Shown in pieces: positions 44,186-54,187 of a stretch of 64,000 bases of DNA. The notes beneath the pieces are model-generated. The model ran no database searches. It was not told where the DNA came from and saw only the letters and a list, made by a program, of their open reading frames with translations. The position numbers and the translations under genes are program-made. Source of the DNA: an uncultured Erythrobacter sp. GTDB taxonomy: Bacteria > Pseudomonadota > Alphaproteobacteria > Sphingomonadales > Sphingomonadaceae. Position 1 is the first letter of the stretch. Each line of letters begins with the position of its first letter. Location of the stretch: NCBI GenBank assembly GCA_947495695.1, contig CANLZP010000003.1, positions 434,001 through 498,000 on the forward strand, in the 5' to 3' direction.

Positions 44186-46393
44186 CTATGCGGCCTCGCT
44201 GCCTATCGGCAATTGCACAAATTTGGGCAGTCCTACCTTACCTGCGATCTGCTTAGGCATGGTATAAGCCCCAGGACCCAACGCGGAAAGCGGCATTCCT
44301 GCCTCTGCCAAGGTGTAAGGCGATATCCGGCGTGTGGTGACAAGCCCATCAGCGCCATCGCTGACCAGCGGCACTTCAAAGGATACGCCTTGGCTTCCCT
44401 TGCCCGTGTTTTCTACGGTGCAGACAGCCAGCTGACCGCTACCCAGGTCCATTACCGCTTGTGTTCCGCTTGGTACGTTGTCCAACCCCTCAATCCGGGC
44501 ACCGGATTTAGAGATGTTGCGCAGCATTACATCGTAATAGTGATCTTCGTGGATCAGACCGATCTTGCGGAATACGGTTTGCCTGTCCGAGCGATACCGG
44601 GCCGGGCCGCTTGGTTCGAAGGTCAATTCGCCCTGTTCGAACTTCGTCACGACTTCTTTTTGGCTCAGCGCCTTTGAAAAAATGTAACCTTGGACCAGAT
44701 CGGCGCCGCGCTGCTTCACCAGCTCCAGCTCGTCCATTGCTTCCACACCTTCGGCAACGGTCTGCATGTTCAGCGCGCCGGCGAGTGCAACGATGGCTGA
44801 AATAATCGCTGGGTTGGTATCGCCGCTCAATGTGCAACCGCGAACGAAGCTCTGGTCGATCTTTATCTTGTCGAACGGAGCGCGCTTAAGATATCCCAAC
44901 GATGAATAGCCGGTGCCAAAGTCATCCAGAGCAAGGCGGACGCCCATATCTTTGAGGGCTTTAAACGTAGTGTCGACCGAGCCGACTTCGCCGACAAAGA
45001 CGCTTTCCGTGATTTCCAATTCCAGCCGTTCCGGCGAAAGGCCACTGTTTTTCAGAGCCTTGGCTACGCACCGGCAAAAGTCAGCATTCATGAATTGCCT
45101 AGCTGAAACATTCACGGCGATCCGAATATCCTCTGGCCACTTTGCCGCATCACGGCAGGCCTGACCCAAGGCCCAATTCCCCAGCTTGATGATCAAGTCT
45201 GACTGTTCTGCCACGGGAATGAACACCGATGGCGAAATCGCAACACCTTCTGCCGTAGTCCAGCGCATCAGCGCTTCAAAACATTTCACAATGTTGGTGT
45301 TGGGATCGACCAGCGGTTGATAATTGAGCACCAGCTCGCCTTGCTCAAGCGCATCGTGAAGATCTTCCTGCAGAAGAGCACCTTTGGACGCTTCTTCCTT
45401 CAACTGCGCAGTGTAAAAACGGAATGTCCCACGTCCGCCTTCCTTGGCGGCATATAACGCCAAATCAACCGCGCCATTGAGATCATCCGATTCCAGCCCG
45501 TCAAATGGCGCAATTGCGATGCCTACCGATGTACCAATAATCGCGCGGCGGCCATTGATGGAATAGGGCTGCGAAATCATTTGGATGATACGGCCTGCCA
45601 GTTCGCCCAATTCTCCACGATCGTCCATGTCGGGCAATATGATCTGAAACTCGTCTCCGCCCAGTCGCCCAACTTCACCGCGATCCTTGACCAAAGACCG
45701 CAATCGGTCCGCGACCTGTTTAAGCAATTCATCCCCTGCAGGATGACCCATAGTGTCGTTGACCGCTTTGAAACGATCCAAATCAAGCATCATCAATGCC
45801 GCGCTGCGGCCAGATGCCTGAAAAGAACTGAGCAAGGTTTTTAGGCGGCCATTCAAACGCCGGCGGTTGGCCAATCCGGTCAGCTCGTCATATTGCGATT
45901 GCCGATTGATGTCCTGCTGCTGCTGGAATTCGCCGGTTATGTCTGTGCAATTGCCACGATAACCGCCGAAATTGCCTTCGTGATCATAATAGGGGCGGCC
46001 TGATATCCGCCACCAGCGGGTCGTGAATTTCTCGCCTTCTGGAGACACAGGAACAGAGATTTTGACGATATGATCATCGATTTTTGACTTCGAGACCAGC
46101 GAAAATCCAAGCGGACGCGTTGCAACTTGATCGCGATCATCAAGATCGACTTCGCCAAAGATTGTGGTGATGTCTGATCCAATTAGCGCATTGGCCCCGT
46201 CCCCGAGCGACTGCAGCGCTCTGGACGAAAGATAGATCAATTGTCCTGCTGCATCGGTCGCCCAATATGAGCCAACGCCGACCTCTTCGACCTGGACCAA
46301 TACTTGCGACGGCGTGGCTTTTTTAGCGACGACAGCGGAAGACTGTTTTGATTTACGAGAGCGTCCCAGCCTCTCGCTCAGATTAAATGCCAT
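44186..46393 (-). CDS. PAS-GGDEF-EAL-PilZ cyclic-di-GMP protein
   Basis: A 735-residue signalling protein. Domains: PAS-like at about 30-150 (GSYWATDAAGQLIYLS), GGDEF at about 168-320 with intact GGDEF (residues 245-249), EAL at about 335-585 with the EAL motif in CFEALMRW and the conserved DDFGTGYSSLGYLKRAPFDKIKID, and a C-terminal PilZ-like domain at about 630-735. Both catalytic motifs look intact, so it could make or break c-di-GMP, with PilZ sensing the product. ATG at 46393 was chosen over 46411. The gene is convergent with the ABC-F gene. Confidence 0.88.
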   Translation of the reverse strand: MAFNLSERLGRSRKSKQSSAVVAKKATPSQVLVQVEEVGVGSYWATDAAGQLIYLSSRALQSLGDGANALIGSDITTIFGEVDLDDRDQVATRPLGFSLVSKSKIDDHIVKISVPVSPEGEKFTTRWWRISGRPYYDHEGNFGGYRGNCTDITGEFQQQQDINRQSQYDELTGLANRRRLNGRLKTLLSSFQASGRSAALMMLDLDRFKAVNDTMGHPAGDELLKQVADRLRSLVKDRGEVGRLGGDEFQIILPDMDDRGELGELAGRIIQMISQPYSINGRRAIIGTSVGIAIAPFDGLESDDLNGAVDLALYAAKEGGRGTFRFYTAQLKEEASKGALLQEDLHDALEQGELVLNYQPLVDPNTNIVKCFEALMRWTTAEGVAISPSVFIPVAEQSDLIIKLGNWALGQACRDAAKWPEDIRIAVNVSARQFMNADFCRCVAKALKNSGLSPERLELEITESVFVGEVGSVDTTFKALKDMGVRLALDDFGTGYSSLGYLKRAPFDKIKIDQSFVRGCTLSGDTNPAIISAIVALAGALNMQTVAEGVEAMDELELVKQRGADLVQGYIFSKALSQKEVVTKFEQGELTFEPSGPARYRSDRQTVFRKIGLIHEDHYYDVMLRNISKSGARIEGLDNVPSGTQAVMDLGSGQLAVCTVENTGKGSQGVSFEVPLVSDGADGLVTTRRISPYTLAEAGMPLSALGPGAYTMPKQIAGKVGLPKFVQLPIGSEAA

Positions 46394-46538
46394 AGTTAGG
46401 CAACCCCTCATGCGCGCCGGGGCCTTGCATCTGCCTAAGCTTCTGTAGCCCCGATCGAATTATTATGGTTGCGTATAAATCGGGCAGATTACCATGTGAT
46501 TAAAATCTGCTCACCCAGATCAAGTAAGGCGTTTTGCC

Positions 46539-46811
46539 TTACTTGCGAGCGCGCTCCATCAGCTCGACCAGCTCTTCAAATTTCACCCGTTGTTCTGATT
46601 CATCGCCGCTGGCAATCGCTTCGGCGATGCAGCAGGCGGCATGATCTTTAAGCACCTGGCTTTCAACCTTCGCCAGCGCGGATCGGATGGCTTGAATCTG
46701 GTGCAGGATGTCGATGCAATAACGATCATCTTTGACCATCTGCGTCACCCCGCGAACCTGCCCTTCGATCCGGTTCAGGCGGTTGATTTTGGCGCTGGCT
46801 TGATTGTCCAC
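46539..46811 (-). CDS. csoR: CsoR-family copper-sensing repressor
   Basis: A 90-residue DUF156-family regulator. The copper-binding set is Cys32 (DRYCID), His57 and Cys61 (KDHAACC), with the same 25- and 4-residue spacing as C36-H61-C65 in Mycobacterium CsoR. The conserved RLNRIEGQVRGV N-terminus marks the helix-bundle family. It lies divergent to copA across a gap carrying a matching operator, so it should repress copAB until Cu(I) binds. Confidence 0.9.
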   Translation of the reverse strand: MDNQASAKINRLNRIEGQVRGVTQMVKDDRYCIDILHQIQAIRSALAKVESQVLKDHAACCIAEAIASGDESEQRVKFEELVELMERARK

Positions 46812-46828
46812 GTTGAATTCCCATTGAA

Positions 46829-46845
46829 ATACCCTCGGGGGGTAT
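46829..46845 (+). promoter_or_regulatory. CsoR-type operator between csoR and copA
   Basis: ATACCCTCGGGGGGTAT is a near-palindrome (ATACCC/GGGTAT arms) matching the GC-rich CsoR box. It is 17 nt from the csoR start and 42 nt from the copA start, well placed to repress both. Confidence 0.85.
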
Positions 46846-46887
46846 ATACAAGCCGCTGCACCCGATCAACACAAGCGACCCATATTC

Positions 46888-48600
46888 ATGCCAGAAGTCA
46901 CCCGAAGACGCCTGATCACCAGCACGGCCACGCTGGCCGCAGCAACATGCCTGCCCATGCCGGGCTGGGCAAAGGGTGGATCTCTAACCCATGCAAAGCA
47001 GGGCTTTGGTGAGCTTTCCGGCGAAGACATCGAATTGGCGATTGGCGATCACCATTTCTCAACAGGTGGCCGATCAGGTCACGCATTTGCTGTAAATGGA
47101 ACCGTGCCAGGCCCCTTGATCCGCCTGCGTGAAGGGCAAGACGTTCGCTTGCATGTCACCAACCATCTGGAAGAGGACAGCTCTATTCATTGGCACGGAC
47201 TTTTGCTGCCATTCCAGTTTGATGGGGTGCCCGGCGTCAGCTTTCCCGGGATCAAGCCTGGCGAGCGTTTCACCTATGAATTCCCGATCCGCCAAAGCGG
47301 TACTTATTGGTGGCATTCGCATTCCGGATTGCAGGAACAGGCGGGCCATTACGGTCCGATTGTTATAGAAAGCGCCGATCCTGACCCACGCTATGACCGC
47401 GATTATGTGGTTCTCTTGAGCGAATTTACGCCGATGCATCCGCACACGATCATGCGCAAGCTTAAGGTTGGTGAACACTATTTTCAGCGGCAGATGCAGA
47501 CCGCGAGCGAAGGTGAGATGTCAGGCGAGATGCGCCGCATGTGGGGGCAAATGCGCATGAACCCGCGTGACATTTCGGATGTAACAGGCAGCACTTACAC
47601 TTTCCTGATCAATGGCCACGGTCCCTCTGACAATTTGCAGTTAGAATTCAAACCCGGCGAGCGTGTTCGTCTGCGCGTCATCAACGGCAGCGCGATGACA
47701 TTCTTCAATGTCCGCATTCCGGGCGTGCCGATGACAGTGATCCAGACCGACGGTCAGGATGTTGACGAAGTAAAGGTGGATGAGTTCCAGATCGGCGTCG
47801 CGGAAACCTATGACGTGATTGTTGCTCCGCCAGCCGGAAGTCATGCGATCGTGGCCGAAGCGATGGATCGCAGCGGAATGGGTGTGGCCAGCCTGACCAG
47901 CCATACAGGCCACATTGCTACGCCGCCGCCTCTGCGAGAAATTCCGACCCTGACGATGACAGATATGGGCATGATGGATCACTCGGCGATGGGGCATGAT
48001 ATGTCTGCGATGTCCGATACGGGCAGCATGGAGCACAACATGCGTGACACGTCGCTATTACCGGACGACGTGAAGGTTAGCGCGGGTCTCGACATGGTTG
48101 CTCCGATGCCGATGGACCGGATGAATTTTCCTGGGCTGGGGCTGGATAAGGTCGAGCACCGTGTGCTGCGCTACACCGATCTAAAAGCCAAGCGAATGAA
48201 CCCCCACCGCGAGGTGGAGCGCACAATGGAAATCCACCTGACCGGAAATATGGAACGATATATGTGGAGCTTTGATGGCAAGAAGTTCTCGGCCGTTACC
48301 GATGATCCGATCCGGTTTGGCTATGATGAACGCGTCCGGGTGAAGCTGGTTAACCAGACGATGATGGCGCACCCGATCCATCTGCATGGCCATTTCTTCG
48401 AGATGGTCAACGGCGCCGACCATATGCATCAGCCGCTTAAGCACACCATGGTAGTGCAACCCGGCAGCACCGCAACATTTGACCTGACGGCCAATGAGCC
48501 GGGCGATTGGGCATTTCACTGCCACCTGCTTTACCACATGCATGCGGGCATGATGCAGGTGGTTACCGTGCGACCATTTCCTGAAGGTGATGAGGCGTGA
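46888..48600 (+). CDS. copA: Copper resistance multicopper oxidase CopA
   Basis: A 570-residue periplasmic oxidase. A Tat signal (RRRLIT, about residues 6-11) starts it; copper-ligand motifs are IHWHGLLLP, TYWWHSHSG, HPIHLHGHFFE and HCHLLYHMHAGM. A methionine-rich stretch (about 365-415, MTDMGMMDHSAMGHDMSAM) fits the copper-binding insert of CopA/PcoA. It oxidises and sequesters copper in the periplasm. It overlaps copB by 4 nt. Confidence 0.93.
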   Translation: MPEVTRRRLITSTATLAAATCLPMPGWAKGGSLTHAKQGFGELSGEDIELAIGDHHFSTGGRSGHAFAVNGTVPGPLIRLREGQDVRLHVTNHLEEDSSIHWHGLLLPFQFDGVPGVSFPGIKPGERFTYEFPIRQSGTYWWHSHSGLQEQAGHYGPIVIESADPDPRYDRDYVVLLSEFTPMHPHTIMRKLKVGEHYFQRQMQTASEGEMSGEMRRMWGQMRMNPRDISDVTGSTYTFLINGHGPSDNLQLEFKPGERVRLRVINGSAMTFFNVRIPGVPMTVIQTDGQDVDEVKVDEFQIGVAETYDVIVAPPAGSHAIVAEAMDRSGMGVASLTSHTGHIATPPPLREIPTLTMTDMGMMDHSAMGHDMSAMSDTGSMEHNMRDTSLLPDDVKVSAGLDMVAPMPMDRMNFPGLGLDKVEHRVLRYTDLKAKRMNPHREVERTMEIHLTGNMERYMWSFDGKKFSAVTDDPIRFGYDERVRVKLVNQTMMAHPIHLHGHFFEMVNGADHMHQPLKHTMVVQPGSTATFDLTANEPGDWAFHCHLLYHMHAGMMQVVTVRPFPEGDEA

Positions 48601-49586
48601 TCCGCATTGGGCTTTTTGCCGTAACGGCGCTCGCCTCAGCCCAGCTTGCCGCTCAAGAGCATCATGTACATGGCACGCCGGCTGCGCCCGAGGTTGATCA
48701 TTGTGCGATGGGTCATATGCCGGCTGACCAATGTCCGCCACCGAGCGATGCAATGCCCGCCGAAGAAATGGACCATGCCGTAATGGGCCATGGTGTCAGC
48801 TCTGCGAGTGAAGATAAGTCGGTCAAAGATGCTGCGAGTGAGGATGCTGTTCCGCCAAGGGCGCTCCACGGGCCACGTCATGCGGCAGACAGCATCTGGG
48901 GTGCTGAGCTAATGGAGCCCTCGCGTATCCAGCTCGCCCGTGAGAATGGCAGGATGAAAACCGGAATGGTTTTGGTGGAGCGGCTCGAAGCGCGCTTTGT
49001 CGCTGACAATGGCGAGGATGGTTATGTCTGGGACGTGCAAGGCTGGTACGGCGGCGACCTCAACCGCATCGTTGTAAAAACAGAAGGTGAGGGGGAGTTT
49101 GGTTCCGAAGTCGAAGATGCTGAGGTACAGGCGCTCTACAGCCGGGCCATCGGACCTTTCTTCGATTTGCAGGCGGGTATTCGCGTGGATGTTGAACCCG
49201 ACACGCGCAGCCATCTGGTTGTCGGTGTGCAGGGTCTTGCGCCATATATGTTCCATGTTGATGGCGCGCTGTTCCTGTCCGATCAAGGTGACCTGACTGC
49301 CCGAATCGAGGGAGAATATGACCAGAAAATCACCCAGCAGCTTATTCTACAGCCACGCATGGAAATCGAACTGGCCGCCCAAGACATACCCGAGCGCGAG
49401 ATTGGCGCTGGTATTACCAAGATCGAACCTGGTCTTCGCCTCCGGTATGAGATTCAGCCAGAGTTTGCGCCCTATGTGGGCGTAGAATACGAAGCCAAGC
49501 TTGGTGACACCGCCGATCTTGCACGGTTGGCGGGTGAGGACCCCAATGGCCTGAAATTCGTCCTTGGTTTGAGGGCCTGGTTTTAG
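48597..49586 (+). CDS. copB: Copper resistance outer-membrane protein CopB
   Basis: A 329-residue protein starting at a GTG inside the copA stop. A signal peptide (to about residue 19) is followed by a His/Met-rich segment (HHVHGTPAAPEVDHCAMGH) and a C-terminal outer-membrane barrel-like part with the family stretch GWYGGDLNRIVVKTEGEGEF and the terminal FVLGLRAWF. It partners CopA in copper tolerance. Confidence 0.9.
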   Translation: MIRIGLFAVTALASAQLAAQEHHVHGTPAAPEVDHCAMGHMPADQCPPPSDAMPAEEMDHAVMGHGVSSASEDKSVKDAASEDAVPPRALHGPRHAADSIWGAELMEPSRIQLARENGRMKTGMVLVERLEARFVADNGEDGYVWDVQGWYGGDLNRIVVKTEGEGEFGSEVEDAEVQALYSRAIGPFFDLQAGIRVDVEPDTRSHLVVGVQGLAPYMFHVDGALFLSDQGDLTARIEGEYDQKITQQLILQPRMEIELAAQDIPEREIGAGITKIEPGLRLRYEIQPEFAPYVGVEYEAKLGDTADLARLAGEDPNGLKFVLGLRAWF

Positions 49587-49778
49587 ACACTTAGCAAATC
49601 GCCAAGGGCCGTGTGGTGCCGAGCCCCTTGCTCAACACGTTAACTAGGTTCACAATCAAGATACAGCAGGCAGTGATGATCGCTTGTTGGAACGGCCGCA
49701 GTTATCGTGCGGTGGCGTGCAGACGTACCAGAAGGCAACAACTGCCACGGATGGTTGCGCGTGTTTGGGAGAACAGGC

Positions 49779-51239
49779 TTGACCACCGCAAACGCGCGTA
49801 GCTCTGCAGCAGTAGGGCCATCCTTTGGCACTAAACTGGCCTATGGATTTGGATCGGTCGCGTATGGGGTCAAGGACGCAGGTCTAAAATACTTCCTGCT
49901 GCTGTTCTATTCTCAGGTTGTGGGTCTCGATTCTCGATTGGTCAGTCTGGCCATTCTGGTAGCCCTGATTTTTGATGCGATCAGCGACCCGATCGTTGGG
50001 TATTTGTCCGACAACTTCCGTTCAAAATGGGGCCGGCGCCATCCGTTCATGTATGCCGCTGCACTGCCGGTTGCGATCAGTTACTATTTCATCTGGTCAC
50101 CGCCCGAAGGGTGGAGTGACACCGCTCTGTTTTGGTATGTTGTTGTTCTGGCTATCGTCATTCGCACGTTCATCACGGTATATGAGACACCCAGCAGTGC
50201 GCTCGCACCAGAGCTAACCAGTGATTATGACGAGCGCAGCAGCATTTTGAGCTTTCGTTATTTCTTCGGCTGGGTTGGTGGGAATGCCATGGCGGTCATC
50301 GCCTTTGCATTGATCTTTCCGGCTTTTGTGACGGCTGCGATCACCAACGGTCAATTCAATCCCGATGCCTATGCGTTTTACGGAATGCTGGGTTCGTCGA
50401 TCATCTTTGTTGCGATTATGGTTTCGGCGCTGGGCACACATAGATACATCCCGCAACTGCGCAAGGCTCCTCCTAAGCGGCAGATGACGCTGAGGATGAT
50501 CTTCAAGGAAATCTATCAGACGATTGCAGGGCGATCATTCTTTGCCCTTTTCATTGCATCTTTGCTGGCGTTCGCAGCCAGCGGATTGACCGCTGGACTA
50601 ACGTTCTATTTCGTTACTTATTTCTGGGAATTCAGTTCTGCCCAGATTGGCGCAATCACATTTGGCGTGTTCCTGTCTGCTTTTATGGGCGGGGCGCTGG
50701 CCCCTATTGTGACCAAAAAAATAGGCAAGAAACGAGGCGCCCTTATCGTGGGCCTGGTCGCATTTATCGGTGCTCCGATGCCCATATTCTTGCGGCTAAT
50801 TGATGTTCTTCCCGAAAATGGAACCGCCGAGATTTTCTGGATCGTGCTGGTGGCTCAAACAATCGATGTTGGCTTGATCATTTGCTATCAGATCCTGGCG
50901 GCTTCCATGATGGCCGATCTGGTGGAGCAGGGCGAGGCTGCAACCGGCCAACGATCCGAAGGGATGTTTTTTGCCGCGGCCACATTCATGCGCAAATTTG
51001 GCGAGGGGTTTGGCATCGTCATGGCCGGATTTATCCTGTCATTCGCTGGGGTCGCCGCCGGTGCCCGGCAGGGTGACCTGAGCGAATCCACGCTGTGGTC
51101 ATTGGGGGCAATCTATGTGCCAACAATTCTGACTCTGTTTATGACCGTTATCGCAATCGTCAGCCTGTATGACATCGACAGGGGTAAGCATGAGGCGACG
51201 TTGAGGGATCTGGCGAGCCGCAAGGCCAGGCTTGGTTAA
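49779..51239 (+). CDS. GPH-type sugar:cation symporter (MFS)
   Basis: A 486-residue transporter with about 12 hydrophobic segments. The stretch FDAISDPIVGYLSDNFRSKWGRRHPFMY is the hallmark of the glycoside-pentoside-hexuronide family, and VYETPSSALAPELTSDYDERSSI follows in the expected place. TTG at 49779 has a GGGAGAAC site upstream and gives a normal N-terminus; a longer frame from 49707 is unlikely. No sugar-hydrolase gene is adjacent, so the substrate is unknown. Its end overlaps the convergent receiver gene by 4 nt. Confidence 0.83.
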   Translation: MTTANARSSAAVGPSFGTKLAYGFGSVAYGVKDAGLKYFLLLFYSQVVGLDSRLVSLAILVALIFDAISDPIVGYLSDNFRSKWGRRHPFMYAAALPVAISYYFIWSPPEGWSDTALFWYVVVLAIVIRTFITVYETPSSALAPELTSDYDERSSILSFRYFFGWVGGNAMAVIAFALIFPAFVTAAITNGQFNPDAYAFYGMLGSSIIFVAIMVSALGTHRYIPQLRKAPPKRQMTLRMIFKEIYQTIAGRSFFALFIASLLAFAASGLTAGLTFYFVTYFWEFSSAQIGAITFGVFLSAFMGGALAPIVTKKIGKKRGALIVGLVAFIGAPMPIFLRLIDVLPENGTAEIFWIVLVAQTIDVGLIICYQILAASMMADLVEQGEAATGQRSEGMFFAAATFMRKFGEGFGIVMAGFILSFAGVAAGARQGDLSESTLWSLGAIYVPTILTLFMTVIAIVSLYDIDRGKHEATLRDLASRKARLG

Positions 51240-51697
51240 ACCACCCGTTTTTCAGCTGGTTCGGGTTCGCGCCACATGCCGGATTGCTTTTCCATGACAT
51301 CCAGCAAATTGAGATGTTTGTCGCGTCCTTCGCGCTTCTTCAGCAATTGCTTGACCGACAAGACCAGGAATTTCGGATCGAAGGGTTTGCGGATGTAATC
51401 CTGTGCCCCTGCATAGATTGCCTGTTCTTCGTCTTCAGATCCGTTCAGTGCCGTGAACATGATGACCGGTAAGTCATAATGCTTGTCCGACGTGCGAAGT
51501 TGACGAAGCATGGCAGAGCCCGACATCCCGGGCATGTCCTGATCCAGCAATAGCAAGTCAGGGCGACGCCATTTCAGCAACTCCAATGCTTCTTCACCGC
51601 TGGTTACCCACCCACAGGCATGGCCCGCACCCAGCAGCGTGTCAGCCGCCAGCTCAGCGACGATCTCATCATCGTCTACGATCAAGATATGAGCCAT
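51236..51697 (-). CDS. Single-domain response regulator
   Basis: A 153-residue receiver-domain protein. The phosphoacceptor is Asp52 (LLLLDQDMPG), with acidic pocket DDD at 8-10, Thr in VIMFTAL and Lys109 in YIRKPFDP. A short C-terminal tail has no DNA-binding domain. No histidine kinase is nearby, so it is an orphan. Confidence 0.87.
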   Translation of the reverse strand: MAHILIVDDDEIVAELAADTLLGAGHACGWVTSGEEALELLKWRRPDLLLLDQDMPGMSGSAMLRQLRTSDKHYDLPVIMFTALNGSEDEEQAIYAGAQDYIRKPFDPKFLVLSVKQLLKKREGRDKHLNLLDVMEKQSGMWREPEPAEKRVV

Positions 51698-51886
51698 TGA
51701 TTTCCTTTCACAGCGTCACGGCGGGATCAGAAGGTCAGTATTTCCGATGCCAGAATGAGAAGTGCCTATAGGGGTTTTCCCACAAGGCTGCGTTTTGGCT
51801 CGACTACGTACTCCTACGGGTGATGATAGGTTTGACGGTGGATATGCAGGTTGTTTGTTGCATCGCGGTCTGGCACCGCATGGCGC

Positions 51887-52663
51887 ATGGCTGACAATCG
51901 ATTCCTGAGCACCGATGGCATTCACAACTTTCGCGATTTTGGCGGATATTCCGTTGCTGGAGGAGGGCGGGTAAATACCGGCCTGCTGTTTAGATCGGGG
52001 CAACATATGGAAGCCACCGATGACGATTTGGCACTGGTAGACGCGCTGGATATTCGCACCATTGTTGACCTGCGCGGTAACACCGAAAGAGCAAGTTTCC
52101 CGTGTCGGCGGAGCGACAGTTTCACTGCTGCTGTGATCCATTACGATGGAGAAACCGCCAGTTCACCTCCGCATGAGGCTGCTGCCGGTGCAGGGATTAC
52201 GGCGGAACAAGCGCGCCAACGTATGCTGGCTTTGTACACGCGCATGCCGGTCAATCCGGCCATGATTTCCATGTTCGGTCGCTATTTCAAGGTTTTGGAC
52301 CAGCGCGAGGGCGCAAGTCTGGTGCATTGCTTTGCGGGGAAGGACCGCACCGGCATTGCAGCTGCTATGGTGCTGCAAGTGCTGGGCGCGCATCATGACG
52401 ATATCGTCGACGAGTTCATGTTGACCAATGAAGCGCCAACGACCGAAGTGCTAATCCGTCAATCGGTGCCCCGCATGGAATCCCATTATGGTTCGATTGA
52501 GGCAGGAGCTGTGCGCAATTTGATGGGTGTGCGACCAGAATATATCGAGACCTATATGACCCAAGTTTCCCAAACGCATGGATCGTTCGACGGGTATATT
52601 CGCGACATCATAGGTGTGGATGAACCGATGCGAGAACGCTTGAAGGCGCGCTTCACAGGGTGA
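51887..52663 (+). CDS. Tyrosine-protein phosphatase
   Basis: A 258-residue protein with the catalytic loop HCFAGKDRTG (Cys148, Arg154) and the N-terminal family stretch GIHNFRDFGGY and FRSGQHMEATDDD of bacterial dual-specificity/lipid-type phosphatases. ATG at 51887 is preferred; upstream codons are not conserved in kind. It may act on phosphotyrosine or phosphoinositides. Confidence 0.85.
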   Translation: MADNRFLSTDGIHNFRDFGGYSVAGGGRVNTGLLFRSGQHMEATDDDLALVDALDIRTIVDLRGNTERASFPCRRSDSFTAAVIHYDGETASSPPHEAAAGAGITAEQARQRMLALYTRMPVNPAMISMFGRYFKVLDQREGASLVHCFAGKDRTGIAAAMVLQVLGAHHDDIVDEFMLTNEAPTTEVLIRQSVPRMESHYGSIEAGAVRNLMGVRPEYIETYMTQVSQTHGSFDGYIRDIIGVDEPMRERLKARFTG

Positions 52664-52727
52664 CATATCGCGGCTGAATTCCCATATGGAAAAGCAACGT
52701 AAAATCTGACGAAAGATTCACAAGACC

Positions 52728-53711
52728 ATGGCTACTCACCACACCAAGATGCTGATCATCGGTTCGGGTCCGGCAGGCTATAGCGCCGCCATCTATGGCG
52801 CGCGCGCCATGTTGGAACCGATTGTGGTGCAGGGCATCCAACCCGGCGGCCAACTGACTATCACTACCGATGTCGAGAATTACCCCGGCTTCAAAGATGT
52901 GGTGCAGGGTCCATGGTTGATGGAACAGATGCAAGCGCAGGCCGAACATGTCGGTACGCGCATGATGTGGGATACTATCGTTGAGGTTGATCTGGATTCA
53001 GGCCCTCCGTATCGCGCAATCGGCGATAGCGGCGATGAGTATATCGGCGAGACGCTGGTAATTTGCACCGGTGCTCAGGCAAAATGGCTGGGCATTCCCG
53101 GCGAGCAAGAATTGGGCGGCAAGGGCGTTTCGGCATGCGCCACCTGCGATGGATTTTTCTATCGCGGCAAGAAAGTGGCCGTGATCGGTGGCGGCAATAC
53201 GGCGGTTGAAGAGGCCCTGTATCTTACCAATCATTCCGACGATGTGACATTGATCCATCGCCGCGATGAATTGCGCTCGGAGAAAATCCTGCAAGAACGC
53301 CTGTTCGCGTCAGACAAGATTACGACTTTGTGGAACAAGACGGTCAAGAGCTTTGAAGGCGATCCGGCCGATGGAGGGCTAACCCACTTGGTGCTGGAAG
53401 ACACGGTGACAGGAGAGATTTCCACACTGGAAGTCGATGGCGCCTTTGTGGCGATTGGGCATGCGCCCTCTACCGAATTGTTCAAAGGCAAGCTGGCGAT
53501 GGACGATGGTGGCTATCTGGATGTTGAGGCTGGCACGCCGAAGACAGCCATTCCCGGCGTCTTTGCAGCTGGCGATGTGACTGACCACGTGTATCGTCAA
53601 GCGGTCACCGCTGCAGGAATGGGCTGCATGGCGGCGCTGGATGCGGAAAAGTTCCTCGCCACGATGGACTTTGCGGCCAATGAAAACTCGGCGACCGAAG
53701 CCGCCGAGTAA
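52728..53711 (+). CDS. trxB: Thioredoxin reductase
   Basis: A 327-residue flavoprotein with FAD motif IGSGPAGYSAAIYGARA, redox-active CATC (Cys137, Cys140), NADPH motif VIGGGNTAVEEALYL and C-terminal AGDVTDHVYRQAVTAAGMG. It reduces thioredoxin with NADPH. The length and motifs are standard. Confidence 0.95.
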   Translation: MATHHTKMLIIGSGPAGYSAAIYGARAMLEPIVVQGIQPGGQLTITTDVENYPGFKDVVQGPWLMEQMQAQAEHVGTRMMWDTIVEVDLDSGPPYRAIGDSGDEYIGETLVICTGAQAKWLGIPGEQELGGKGVSACATCDGFFYRGKKVAVIGGGNTAVEEALYLTNHSDDVTLIHRRDELRSEKILQERLFASDKITTLWNKTVKSFEGDPADGGLTHLVLEDTVTGEISTLEVDGAFVAIGHAPSTELFKGKLAMDDGGYLDVEAGTPKTAIPGVFAAGDVTDHVYRQAVTAAGMGCMAALDAEKFLATMDFAANENSATEAAE

Positions 53712-53743
53712 TTCATTACAATTTTGCGCTTGGCAGGCTGGCC

Positions 53744-54172
53744 TTAGAAGACAGCGATTGCCGCTTTGGCGATCATTACCATCAGCACGACGCTGGCAAT
53801 TGCGTAGAGCACAAAGCGCACCATAACCTTGTTCGCAGTGGCTTGAACCAGCGAATGGGCGACGCGTAGGCCGGTGTAAATCCATGCCAGCAATGCGTTA
53901 TCAGGACCGCCTACTCCCACCAGAACCAGCACGATCACCACGGCGTAAAACAGCGTTGGCTGTTCATGCAAGTGGTTGTGATTGTGCGATTTCCACTGAA
54001 CATTGGCAGGCAGAGTGTGATCCAGAGACTTGGACGGGTCACGCACCAACTGGTCCATATCGACCTGAGCCTTGCTCATCGCGGGAATGCGGGTGGCGTA
54101 CATCCACGCCCACATGATCATGGTCCAGATCATCAGCGCAACGGCGGGTTGTAGAATTTCATTTCCAGTCAT
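53744..54172 (-). CDS. MAPEG-family membrane protein (copy 1)
   Basis: A 142-residue membrane protein with four hydrophobic segments and the family stretch NHLHEQPTLFYAVVIVLVLVG. MAPEG proteins are glutathione-dependent or peroxidase-like in eukaryotes; bacterial roles are unclear. A close paralogue lies 15 nt upstream, so this is a tandem duplication. Confidence 0.85.
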   Translation of the reverse strand: MTGNEILQPAVALMIWTMIMWAWMYATRIPAMSKAQVDMDQLVRDPSKSLDHTLPANVQWKSHNHNHLHEQPTLFYAVVIVLVLVGVGGPDNALLAWIYTGLRVAHSLVQATANKVMVRFVLYAIASVVLMVMIAKAAIAVF

Positions 54173-54187
54173 TCAAATGCTCCGGGA